Origin: Leptolyngbyaceae cyanobacterium clean351
Lineage (GTDB): Bacteria; Cyanobacteriota; Cyanobacteriia; DAIDHW01
NCBI GenBank assembly: GCA_027451865.1
Contig: DAIDHW010000006.1
Span: 24,656-88,655, forward strand
Reading direction: 5' to 3'
DNA: 64,000 bases
The notes below the pieces were generated by a model. It had not been told where the DNA came from and searched no databases. It saw nothing but the letters and a program-made list of their open reading frames with translations. How positions within the stretch are numbered: position 1 is the stretch's first letter; every line of letters starts with the position of its first letter. Both the position numbers and the translations under genes were made by a program. Of this stretch, positions 1-7,696 are shown piece after piece.

Positions 1-429
1 CGCGAGGGTGGCTGGTAAGTCCGTGGCTACTAGTAAAGGCCGATGCTGGCTGGTGTGCAGGCGCCGCTGCAGGAGCGGTAGGGAAACATCGAGCCAAATC
101 ACCAGACCCTGGTGGAGGTAGCTCCAGTTCTCAGGTCGCAGGACCATCCCTCCCCCTGTCGCTACTACTATGCCCATATGGGCGGCAGCACTCGCCAAGA
201 CCTTGGTTTCGAGGTTACGAAAAGCCGCCTCTCCCTGGTGGGCAAAAACCTCACTGATGCTCTGGCCAGCCCATTGCTCCACCACTGCATCCGTGTCTAG
301 GAATCCATACCCGAGCTCCCGAGCCAGGGCGCGGCCGACCGTAGACTTGCCACAACCCATCATGCCCACCAGGTAGATATTCAGGCGCTGCAGGCGCTGG
401 CGTAGGGAGGCTAAGGATGGGACTGACAA
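1..429 (-). CDS. aroK: Shikimate kinase (C-terminus cut by window edge)
   Basis: Phosphorylates the 3-hydroxyl of shikimate with ATP in the chorismate pathway, in the cytoplasm. The reading frame contains the family start VGMMGCGKSTVGRALA (Walker A GCGKST, about residues 25-30), the substrate aspartates in FLDTDAVVE, the segment QSISEVFAHQGEAAFRNLE and the glycine motif VATGGGMV. The frame is open to base 1, so the C-terminal part lies outside the window. I chose TTG at 429-427 because no ATG occurs in frame upstream of LRQRLQRLNIYLVGMM; this start is uncertain. The gene is divergent from the DUF3172 gene. Confidence 0.9.
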   Translation of the reverse strand, partial: MSVPSLASLRQRLQRLNIYLVGMMGCGKSTVGRALARELGYGFLDTDAVVEQWAGQSISEVFAHQGEAAFRNLETKVLASAAAHMGIVVATGGGMVLRPENWSYLHQGLVIWLDVSLPLLQRRLHTSQHRPLLVATDLPATLA

Positions 430-549
430 GGGGGGGAATTGGAAAAAGCAATTGCTATGATATTTTATAGGTATAAGACCCCAGTTTGGTCTAGGTGTCT
501 TGCTTGGTTACCCCGGGTCTAAAACCTGCCCCCTGCCTAACGCCGCCGC

Positions 550-1074
550 ATGAGATCTAAACCCCGCCCCGCTTCGGCCCCGGCCACCCGCTCGTCGTCT
601 CCCATTACCTACCTGTCCCTAGCGATCATGGGCTGTGTGTTTATCGCCGGGATTGCCTTGGGAGTGGGTCTAACTAGCGTGGCCTCCTCGAGCTCGGAAA
701 ACGTAGCTAGCCGGGATACCATCGACCGGGCAGCCCCGAGCGCGGATGTGTGCCTACAGTACGGGGCCAGTGCCGTCACTATGGACACACGCATATTCCT
801 GACCCTCAACCCCTTCAATGTCTACGTCTCTCAACCCAAAATGCAGCCGGGTTGTGTCCTGCGCACCAATAACTGGGACATCCTGGAGGAGCGTAAACTG
901 GTCACCCACGACCAGGAACAGGAGTGTAAGAACCGCATGAATACCTTCGCCTTCACCGGTGACCTTGGGGATAACCCCCAACTGAACTGTGTTTACCAAA
1001 ACGACGAGGCAGAAAATCTCTTCCTCAACAAGCCCGGCTTCGGACCACCCCCCACGGGCTCGGAAACCTTCTAA
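550..1074 (+). CDS. DUF3172 family membrane-anchored protein
   Basis: A 174-residue protein with one N-terminal transmembrane segment (about residues 20-45, LSLAIMGCVFIAGIALGVG) and a soluble domain. The stretch NVYVSQPKMQPGCVLRTNNW, then CKNRMNTFAFTGDL, is the signature of the cyanobacterial DUF3172 family, whose function is unknown to me. Three cysteines in the soluble part (VCLQYG, PGCVLR, QECKNR) plus one near LNCVYQ could form disulfides if the domain faces the periplasm or lumen; that is inference. The ATG at 550 has no obvious ribosome binding site. Confidence 0.85.
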   Translation: MRSKPRPASAPATRSSSPITYLSLAIMGCVFIAGIALGVGLTSVASSSSENVASRDTIDRAAPSADVCLQYGASAVTMDTRIFLTLNPFNVYVSQPKMQPGCVLRTNNWDILEERKLVTHDQEQECKNRMNTFAFTGDLGDNPQLNCVYQNDEAENLFLNKPGFGPPPTGSETF

Positions 1075-1110
1075 GGAAAGTTAGGGGAAGAGTTAAGGCC
1101 GAGAAGCTAA

Positions 1111-1133
1111 CCTGGCATTGGTTCTATGCCAGG
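1111..1133 (+). promoter_or_regulatory. Perfect 8-bp hairpin between DUF3172 and ndhF
   Basis: CCTGGCAT and ATGCCAGG flank a 7-base loop. There is no T tract after it, so a classical intrinsic terminator is unlikely. It lies about 80 bases before the ndhF start and could be an operator for the CO2-uptake operon or a processing site. Downstream, the AT-rich stretch at about 1171-1195 (TATGTAAAATTCTATTAAAG) looks promoter-like. Confidence 0.35.
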
Positions 1134-1211
1134 AATAGATATCCTTTGGGGATCAGGGGGGACAACGGCTATGTAAAATTCTATTAAAGAATTTAATGCC
1201 GTCAACCGCCC

Positions 1212-3074
1212 ATGGACCAACTGCTGATCCAAACCGCTTGGTTAATTCCCCTGTACGCCCTAGCGGGGGCACTCCTGTCCGTAATCTGGTTTCCTTCCAT
1301 TACCCGGCGCACCGGGCCGCGCCCCTCAGGGTACCTCAATACCCTGATGACCCTGGTGGCCCTGGTCCATAGTCTTTTGATCCTGCCCTCGGTCTGGCAG
1401 CAACCCCAGTTTTTTGATTACCCCTGGCTGGAGGTAGCGGGGCTGCGCTTGGCCTTGCCCTTGGAGGTTTCGACGGTCACCGTCAGCGCCCTGGTACTCA
1501 TCAACGGCCTCAACCTGCTCGCCCAGGTTTTTGCCATGGGTTACCTGGAATTGGACTGGGGCTGGGCTCGCTTTTTTTCAGTTATGGCCCTGTTTGAGGC
1601 CGGCATGTCCGCCCTAGTCCTGTGCGACTCTCTGTTTTTCAGTTATATGGTCCTGGAGATCCTCACTCTGGGGACCTACCTGCTGATCGGGTTCTGGTTT
1701 AATCAGTCCCTGGTGGTCACCGGGGCCCGGGACGCCTTTTTAACCAAACGGGTGGGGGACTTGTTCTTGCTGATGGGGGTAGTGGCCCTGCTGCCCCTGG
1801 CCGGGACCTGGAACTTTCACGAGCTGGCTACTTGGGCCGCCGGGGCCCGGGTGGACCCGACCGTGATCACCCTGGTAGGCCTGGCTTTGCTCGCGGGTCC
1901 CCTAGGCAAGTGCGCTCAGTTCCCCCTCCACCTGTGGTTGGATGAGGCGATGGAGGGCCCGATTCCGGCCTCGATCCTGCGCAACTCGGTGGTGGTGACT
2001 ACTGGTACTTGGGTGCTGGTGAAGATGGCACCGGTGTTGGCCCTGTCACCGGTGGTGCAGACAGCTACGGTCGCCGTAGGAGCAGCCACCGCCCTGGGAG
2101 CTACTCTCATTGCCATTGCTCAGATCGACGCCAAACGGGTCCTTTCCTACTCCGTGAGCGCTTTTATGGGCTTGACCCTAGTGGCGGTGGGCACAGGCCA
2201 CCCCCAGACGGCGCTGCTAATCGTCCTCACCTACGCCCTAGGTATGGCCTTGCTAGTGATGGCAGTGGGAGCGGTGATCTGGAACAGCATCACCCAGGAC
2301 GTGACTAAGCTCGGGGGCTTGTGGTCCCGCCGGCCGGTGAGCGGCTTGGCCTTTGTAGTCGGCGCCTTAGGTCTGGTGGCCCTGCCTCCCCTAGGGGGCT
2401 TTTGGTCCCTAGGGGAACTGGTGCAGAGCCTGTGGTCTAGTGACCCCCTCGTGGCCGCCCTGGTGGTGCTAGTCAACGGCCTCACTGCCTTTAGCCTCAC
2501 CCGAGCCTTTAGTTTGATCTTCCTCGGTCACCCCCAGCAGATGACCGAGCGCTCCCCCGAAGTTCACTGGCCCATGGCCGTGCCGATGCTGGTCGGCCTC
2601 GGTCTAGTCCTGCACCTGCCCCTGGTGCTCCAGGCGGCGGGATGGTTGCCCGCGACCCTCTCCCTCACCCCCGCCTTGGCCCTCACCGGGGCTACTGGTA
2701 TCGGAATCGCCGCCGGGGCCTGGGTATTCGCTCGACCGGGGGCGGCCCTGCCGGTGCGCCTAGGAGCCGTGCAGGCCTTCTTTGCCTACGACCTGTATTC
2801 GGTGAAGCTCTACCGGCTCACCGTGGTGGCGGTGGTGGGGATTATTTCCCGGGTGGTGGACTGGTTAGACCGGAACCTAGTAGACGCCCTGGTCAATGCC
2901 CTGGGGTTATTTTCCATCATCAGTGGTCAGGGGCTGCGGTACACCACCAATGGCCGCTTAGGGTTCTACGTCCTCACCATCATGGGCGGCTTAATTCTCC
3001 TCGGTCTCTACTTAACTTGGCCCCTATCGGGGTCCCTATGGGCTATGGCCCCCTGGTCTCCCGTCCCGGCTTAA
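1212..3074 (+). CDS. ndhF: NDH-1 subunit NdhF, CO2-uptake type (NdhF3/NdhF4)
   Basis: A 620-residue antiporter-like membrane subunit of the NDH-1MS/MS' complexes, which couple ferredoxin oxidation to proton pumping and CO2 hydration at the thylakoid. The protein is almost entirely hydrophobic helices and contains the antiporter core GKCAQFPLHLWLDEAMEGP, with the conserved lysine and histidines, and DAKRVLSYSVSAFMG. The CO2-uptake assignment rests on the downstream ndhD and CO2-hydration (cup) genes, an order found only in these specialised operons. The spacing to ndhD is 21 bases. NdhF3 and NdhF4 cannot be separated with certainty by eye. Confidence 0.93.
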   Translation: MDQLLIQTAWLIPLYALAGALLSVIWFPSITRRTGPRPSGYLNTLMTLVALVHSLLILPSVWQQPQFFDYPWLEVAGLRLALPLEVSTVTVSALVLINGLNLLAQVFAMGYLELDWGWARFFSVMALFEAGMSALVLCDSLFFSYMVLEILTLGTYLLIGFWFNQSLVVTGARDAFLTKRVGDLFLLMGVVALLPLAGTWNFHELATWAAGARVDPTVITLVGLALLAGPLGKCAQFPLHLWLDEAMEGPIPASILRNSVVVTTGTWVLVKMAPVLALSPVVQTATVAVGAATALGATLIAIAQIDAKRVLSYSVSAFMGLTLVAVGTGHPQTALLIVLTYALGMALLVMAVGAVIWNSITQDVTKLGGLWSRRPVSGLAFVVGALGLVALPPLGGFWSLGELVQSLWSSDPLVAALVVLVNGLTAFSLTRAFSLIFLGHPQQMTERSPEVHWPMAVPMLVGLGLVLHLPLVLQAAGWLPATLSLTPALALTGATGIGIAAGAWVFARPGAALPVRLGAVQAFFAYDLYSVKLYRLTVVAVVGIISRVVDWLDRNLVDALVNALGLFSIISGQGLRYTTNGRLGFYVLTIMGGLILLGLYLTWPLSGSLWAMAPWSPVPA

Positions 3075-3095
3075 CACTACCTACCCCTTTTCCCC

Positions 3096-4541
3096 ATGCT
3101 TACTCTTTTGATCCTCATTCCCCTAGCCGGGTCCCTGGTAGCGGCCTGGCTCCCCCGCGCCTGGGCAGTGGGTTTTGCCCTGGCCACCTGGTTTGAGAGC
3201 CTGTGGGTGCTGCAGCAATTTGACCTACACACCCCGGGACTACAGCTGCTTGAGTACCAACCCTGGCTACCCCAGCTGGGGCTCAACTACAGCCTGGGGG
3301 TAGATGGCCTATCCCTCCCCCTGGTCCTGCTGACGAGCACTATTACCCTGCTTGTCCTGTGGGGGGCCCCCTTAAGTATCCCTCCAGAGCGCCGGCAGTT
3401 ATTCAATAGCCTGGTGCTCCTCGCCACCAGCGGGGTGATGGCCTCCCTCGTGGCCCAAAATCTGCTGATGTTTCTGTTGTTCTACGAGCTAGAACTAATC
3501 CCCTTTTACCTGCTGATCGCCGTCTGGGGGGGTCAGCGCCGGGAGTACGCCGCCATGAAGTTCCTCATCTACACGGCGGTATCCGGGATTCTCATCCTGG
3601 GGGGCTTTTTGGCCCTAGGGGGGCTGAGCGGCTCGTTGAACTTTGACTACGCCCAGATCCACCCAGAGCACCTTTCCCAACGGACCCAATTGCTGATCCT
3701 CACCCTGCTCCTGGTGGGGTTTGCCATCAAGATACCCCTGGTGCCCTTCCACACTTGGCTACCGGATGCTTATGTGGAGGCCCCGGCCCCGGTGGCCATT
3801 CTGCTAGGGGGGGTGCTGGCTAAGCTCGGCACCTACGGCCTGGTACGCTTCGGCCTGGGGTTGTTCCCGGACACCTGGCACCTGATATCCCCGGGTCTGG
3901 CAGCGGTAGCCAGTCTGACGATCATCTTCGGGGCCCTAGCTGCCATTGCCCAGAAGGACATTAAACGGATGGTAGCCTACAGCTCCGTCGGCCACATGGG
4001 CTACGTCCTGTTAGGGGTAGCGGCCTCTACCCCCCTAGCCCTAGTGGGGGCGGTGGCCCAGATGGTCAGCCACGGCCTAGTGTTAGCCTTCCTGTTCTAC
4101 CTAGTGGGGGTGATTGAAGTTAAGGTAGGGACCCGGGAGCTAGACGTGCTCAACGGCCTGCTTAATCCCCTGCGGGGTCTGCCCCTCACCAGTGCGATGC
4201 TGATCGCCGGAGGGATGGCCAGCGCCGGGATCCCTGGTCTGGTGGGGTTTATACCGGAATTTCTGATCTTCCAGGGGAGCTTTAGCGCCTTCCCCATCCC
4301 CACCCTCCTCGCCGTCCTTGGGACCGGTTTAACGGCAGTTTACTTTGTGATTCTGCTCAACCGCACCTGCTTTGGCAAACTCGATAACCACACCTCCTAC
4401 TACCCGGCGGTTACCTGGCAAGAGCACGCCCCGGCCCTGGTTTTGACGGGTTTAATTCTCTGGTTTGGCATCCAGCCTAGCTGGCTGGTGAGCTGGAGTG
4501 AGTCTACAACTGCTGCCCTCATTGCTGCCATCAACCTATGA
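3096..4541 (+). CDS. ndhD: NDH-1 subunit NdhD, CO2-uptake type (NdhD3/NdhD4)
   Basis: A 481-residue antiporter-like subunit pairing with the upstream NdhF in the distal membrane arm of the CO2-uptake NDH-1 complex. Recognisable family segments are YSLGVDGLSLPLVLLTS near residue 65, the functional glutamate in FYELELIPFYLLIAVWGG, FAIKIPLVPFHTWLPDAYVEAP (lysine and histidine of the proton path) and AQKDIKRMVAYSSVGHMGYV. Its stop codon overlaps the start of the cup gene as ATGA (4538-4541), implying translational coupling. Confidence 0.94.
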   Translation: MLTLLILIPLAGSLVAAWLPRAWAVGFALATWFESLWVLQQFDLHTPGLQLLEYQPWLPQLGLNYSLGVDGLSLPLVLLTSTITLLVLWGAPLSIPPERRQLFNSLVLLATSGVMASLVAQNLLMFLLFYELELIPFYLLIAVWGGQRREYAAMKFLIYTAVSGILILGGFLALGGLSGSLNFDYAQIHPEHLSQRTQLLILTLLLVGFAIKIPLVPFHTWLPDAYVEAPAPVAILLGGVLAKLGTYGLVRFGLGLFPDTWHLISPGLAAVASLTIIFGALAAIAQKDIKRMVAYSSVGHMGYVLLGVAASTPLALVGAVAQMVSHGLVLAFLFYLVGVIEVKVGTRELDVLNGLLNPLRGLPLTSAMLIAGGMASAGIPGLVGFIPEFLIFQGSFSAFPIPTLLAVLGTGLTAVYFVILLNRTCFGKLDNHTSYYPAVTWQEHAPALVLTGLILWFGIQPSWLVSWSESTTAALIAAINL

Positions 4542-5845
4542 ACACCACTACTCTTTTGTCCCCCTCTCGCCACCGGTTTGCCGAAGTGGTCCACCGTCTA
4601 GAAGCGGGCGGCGCCATGCTCCCGGACAGCCCCGAAAACCTGATGCAGGTGGTGGGGATCTGGAAGGCCTACGCCGTACCCATGGACTTCTACTGGCGGG
4701 ACTTGCTGTACATTGCTGAGCGGGTATTCCTGGACCCCTTACCCTTCTTTAAGTACTTCCTGCCCCAGGAGTACCTGGATCTACCCAACCACTACGCCGG
4801 GGACACGGCGGACCTGCGGGTGTGGCGCGGCCCGGCTACGGCCCACCCGGAGCTGTTGGAATTTATGCGCCGGGGAGAGACAACGGCCATGCCCCGGATC
4901 TTCCACCACTGGTGGCACGACCGGATCAACATGGAGTTTGCTGAAGAGTGTATGCGGGCGATGCTCTGGCACCGGGGGTTAAATGCCCCCTTAAATAAGT
5001 TTGACCTTTACCTTGATTCCCCCGAGTACAAGGCCAACGCCGACCGGGCGATCCGGGCCTACTTCCGGGGTAACCCCCTGATGAGTAGCCTTTATCGGGC
5101 CTTCCCGGATCTATTCCTGGAGCAGTGCCGCCAAGCCTCCTACTACAGCAACCTAGGTCTGTTCTGGGAAATTATGGCGCCGGTGTTCTTTGAGATCTCT
5201 GACCTCTACGATGAGGGGAAAATCACCACCATCCCCGAGGCAATGAACTTCGTCTACAACGGGATTTTTGCCGTGGCCAGCCGGCCCATCTACCACCACG
5301 TGTACATCAAGGGAGAGTGCTACGAAATTATCCCCAAGTCCTGCGGCTTCAACTGGCTCCACGACGCGGCCTTACCCTACGTGGAGGCGGTGTTTTACCG
5401 GACTTCCCCCTTCCGGGGTACCAAGTCCTACAATGCCCAGGCGGGGGAGGTGCCTGGAGACCAAAAGGACTTCCACTACGGGGTCCTCTACGCCGACAAG
5501 TTCCCGGTAGGTACCGCCGGCATCCCCCCTACCCTGCTGATGCAGGACATGTATCACTTCCTCCCCCCCTACCTGCGCCAGTTCTACCTCGGTCGTTGCC
5601 GGGGAGAGGGGGATATCCTCAACCAGCTGGCGATCAGTTTCCAGCGCTCCATGTACACGGTCACCTCAGCAGTGATCCAAGCTCTGCGCCAGGTGCTCTA
5701 CTATCCCCTCGATGATCCGGACCCGGCCCACCTGAAAGCTAACCGGGCCTTTTTTGAGTCCCAGCTAGACCGGTTTTGCCGTCCGGAATACGGGATGGAT
5801 AAGGCAGCACGGCTAGCAGAGATTCAGACGGCGGCCTATCGGTAG
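4538..5845 (+). CDS. cupB: CO2 hydration protein of NDH-1 (CupA/CupB, ChpX/ChpY family)
   Basis: A 435-residue soluble subunit that docks on NdhF/NdhD at the thylakoid and converts CO2 to bicarbonate in a light-driven, carbonic-anhydrase-like reaction. Family segments seen: LPDSPENLMQVVGIWKAYAV, PMDFYWRDLLYIAE, PFFKYFLPQEYLD and HHWWHDRINMEFAEECMRAM. H124 and R129 have the spacing I recall for the zinc-site His/Arg of CupA; that is from memory of the structure and is not proven here. No cupS follows, which fits the constitutive ndhF4-ndhD4-cupB operon better than the low-CO2-induced ndhF3-ndhD3-cupA-cupS one. The cupB symbol is therefore an inference. Confidence 0.85.
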   Translation: MNTTTLLSPSRHRFAEVVHRLEAGGAMLPDSPENLMQVVGIWKAYAVPMDFYWRDLLYIAERVFLDPLPFFKYFLPQEYLDLPNHYAGDTADLRVWRGPATAHPELLEFMRRGETTAMPRIFHHWWHDRINMEFAEECMRAMLWHRGLNAPLNKFDLYLDSPEYKANADRAIRAYFRGNPLMSSLYRAFPDLFLEQCRQASYYSNLGLFWEIMAPVFFEISDLYDEGKITTIPEAMNFVYNGIFAVASRPIYHHVYIKGECYEIIPKSCGFNWLHDAALPYVEAVFYRTSPFRGTKSYNAQAGEVPGDQKDFHYGVLYADKFPVGTAGIPPTLLMQDMYHFLPPYLRQFYLGRCRGEGDILNQLAISFQRSMYTVTSAVIQALRQVLYYPLDDPDPAHLKANRAFFESQLDRFCRPEYGMDKAARLAEIQTAAYR

Positions 5846-5853
5846 AAGAGCTT

Positions 5854-5872
5854 GGGGGGGGTGAGCCCCCCC
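5854..5872 (+). terminator. G/C-run hairpin after the cup gene
   Basis: Eight G, the loop TGAG, then seven C, starting 9 bases after the cup stop codon. The stem is very stable but has no following T run, so this is a candidate transcription end or mRNA-stabilising structure rather than a textbook intrinsic terminator. The next 130 bases hold no gene. Confidence 0.5.
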
Positions 5873-5945
5873 GGGCTTGGTAAGGATTATTTGTGTAGCC
5901 AAGTTTAATATGAAACCTCAGAATTAGTAGCTACCTAGTTGGGTT

Positions 5946-5961
5946 TTACCTGACCAGGTAA
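5946..5961 (+). promoter_or_regulatory. Inverted repeat TTACCT-GACC-AGGTAA upstream of the TIGR04255 cassette
   Basis: Perfect 6-bp arms around a 4-base centre, 48 bases before the start of the TIGR04255 gene and in its likely promoter region. The size and symmetry fit a dimeric repressor operator, as is common for autoregulated toxin-antitoxin operons. No binding protein is identified, so the role is inferred. Confidence 0.35.
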
Positions 5962-6009
5962 CAAGTCTGATAAGCCTCAGCCCCAGCGGCACGCCGAGAG
6001 GAAACCATT

Positions 6010-6777
6010 ATGTATAAGCTCCAGCGTTCCCCTCTAATCGCCGTACTTGCCAAGGTCCAATTTGCCCCGGTGCTGCAAATTAAGGAAACAGTCCCAGCAA
6101 TCCAGGAAGAGGTCCGCAAAAAGGGCTTTCCTCTCTTTGATGAGGAATATATCCATAATCTATCTTTGCCGGTGGCTCCAGGTGTGCGCTGGGTATTTCG
6201 CTCTCCTGACAGGCGGGAGGGCTTTGTTCTTACCCCTGAGTTTGTGGTTTTAGCAACTAATAAATACGATACATTTGCCAATTTTGAGGAAGCTTTTTTA
6301 CTCATCCTTCAAATCCTCAAAGACAAAGTCCAACCACAATTAGCCCTACGGCTTGAACTGCGGTATGTAGATCTAGTAAGGGAATTAGACTCTCTGCCTG
6401 CTTGCCAGTTTGTCAAGGAACAGTTTAGAGGCCCCTCAGGAACGATTTTTGACGGTCCTGAAACCGTGACTCACTACTCTCTAACCCAGATTCCTGCCTC
6501 AATAGGGTTACTGAACCTGAAGGTCAGTCATCACCATGATGGTACCTATCTACCCCCGGATCTCCAAGCTGATCACGGTCTCCAGATCGACAGACCAAAT
6601 CTTACTAACCAGGAAGAAGTCACAATCCTTGATATTGACCACGTCAGCGAGTTAAATCCGCCTTCACCATTTGATCCAGATGATCTAATTAATGTTTTCG
6701 ATCAGCTTCATATCTCTACGGATAAGGCTTTTCAGGCAATAGTAACTAATGAAGCACTCACATTATGTAGGAAATAG
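6010..6777 (+). CDS. TIGR04255 family protein
   Basis: A 255-residue protein of the sporadically distributed TIGR04255 family, whose molecular function is not known to me. The family pattern is seen as SPLIAVLAKVQFAPVL at the N-terminus, a central LRLELRYVDLVREL, ILDIDHVSE, and a C-terminal LHISTDKAFQAIVTNEAL. A purine-rich GAGAGGAAACC precedes the ATG. Three bases separate its stop from the next gene, so the three genes 6010-7538 look like one transcript. Base composition is visibly more AT-rich than in the ndh operon, a sign of transfer. Confidence 0.8.
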   Translation: MYKLQRSPLIAVLAKVQFAPVLQIKETVPAIQEEVRKKGFPLFDEEYIHNLSLPVAPGVRWVFRSPDRREGFVLTPEFVVLATNKYDTFANFEEAFLLILQILKDKVQPQLALRLELRYVDLVRELDSLPACQFVKEQFRGPSGTIFDGPETVTHYSLTQIPASIGLLNLKVSHHHDGTYLPPDLQADHGLQIDRPNLTNQEEVTILDIDHVSELNPPSPFDPDDLINVFDQLHISTDKAFQAIVTNEALTLCRK

Positions 6778-6780
6778 CCC

Positions 6781-7167
6781 ATGGCACCACTGACAGCTAC
6801 CCCTGCCATACAGAACTCTTTTACTTTAATGGTTGTCTCCCCTACCAGTTCTTCAACTAGTTATTCTCTTTCTTCTCTCCAACAAGTCCCCCAGTTTCCC
6901 GTCGACAGCTCCAAAGCTACTGCCTGGTTTCCGTCGCCAGTAGAAAAATGGGTAACTGATGCTGCCTTTGAGAACCCCCTTAATCAAGAAGTAATCAACG
7001 GACTACTTGAACGCCGATTACCCTCCTCTGTCATTGCTGGCAAGGGTAAAACCCTGGGTGACATTGTTAGCCCAATGATTGATGAGCAGGATTGGGAATG
7101 CCTGATTGCCACATTAGGGGGCTCCCAACCGGATTTGCAACCAATTCCTCGTTGTCAGACTCTGTGA
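6781..7167 (+). CDS. Unknown protein coupled to a PIN toxin
   Basis: A 128-residue protein I do not recognise. The first 50 residues are rich in Ser, Thr and Pro and look disordered; the second half (from about residue 58, VEKWVTDAAFENPLNQEVIN to WECLIATLGG) looks like a short helical domain. It starts 3 bases after the TIGR04255 stop, and its TGA overlaps the GTG of the PIN gene (GTGA at 7164-7167). Such overlap usually means the two products act together. By position it could be the antitoxin of the PIN protein, but it lacks any visible ribbon-helix-helix or AbrB motif of ordinary VapB, so this is inference only. Confidence 0.6.
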   Translation: MAPLTATPAIQNSFTLMVVSPTSSSTSYSLSSLQQVPQFPVDSSKATAWFPSPVEKWVTDAAFENPLNQEVINGLLERRLPSSVIAGKGKTLGDIVSPMIDEQDWECLIATLGGSQPDLQPIPRCQTL

Positions 7168-7538
7168 TTTTAGTTGATACTTCGGTTTGGATTAATTATC
7201 TCTGCTCAGGGGATGCTGACCTGGCTCGTAATCTTCAAGAGAATCAGGTATTAATGCACTGGATAATTTTTGGGGAACTGGCGATGGGCAACCTCAAAGA
7301 CCGCCAGTTTTTATTAGGTTTGTGGCGAAGGTTTTCGTTTATCCCTATGGCTATGGCTACCCACGACCAGGCCCTTGGTTTTGTCGAGTCCCAAAATCTG
7401 ATGGGTAAAGGTATTAGCTGGATTGATGCCCATTTGCTAGTTGCCGTTTCGCTAGCTAACAGGGTTCGGCTATGGACTCGTGATAAACGTCTCAGGATCG
7501 TCGCTGAAAGTCTGGGCTTTACTGTTCCGTTGCCATGA
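7164..7538 (+). CDS. PIN domain ribonuclease, VapC-like toxin
   Basis: A 124-residue PIN-fold RNase of the VapC type. The start is the GTG overlapping the previous stop, which gives the canonical N-terminus ILVDTSVWINYL. All acidic catalytic positions are present: the Asp in LVDTSVW, the Glu in FGELAMGNL, the Asp in GISWIDAHLLVA and the Asp in LWTRDKRL. VapC toxins cleave tRNA or rRNA and are blocked by a protein encoded just upstream. Here that upstream gene is not a recognisable VapB. The gene is intact. Confidence 0.88.
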   Translation: MILVDTSVWINYLCSGDADLARNLQENQVLMHWIIFGELAMGNLKDRQFLLGLWRRFSFIPMAMATHDQALGFVESQNLMGKGISWIDAHLLVAVSLANRVRLWTRDKRLRIVAESLGFTVPLP

Positions 7539-7696
7539 TTGGGGTTGGATGGTAGGTGCCCCCAGAAGGCTGCCAAAATAAGAAATCAGGTACTAAACTA
7601 GCAATAGCCCAAGTAGACAGCTGAATCACTGACATCCCCTGGAGATCGCGGGGGTTGCCAGTTGCTTCTAGTGAACGGCTACCTGGCCCCTAGATA

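Noticed and set aside
2642..3196. Plus-strand frame overlapping the ndhF/ndhD junction
   Set aside because: It is an alternative frame of ndhF and ndhD, rich in Gly, Pro and Arg, with no domain.
5854..5872. Calling the G8/C7 hairpin a certain intrinsic terminator
   Set aside because: No T run follows, so it is listed only as a candidate.
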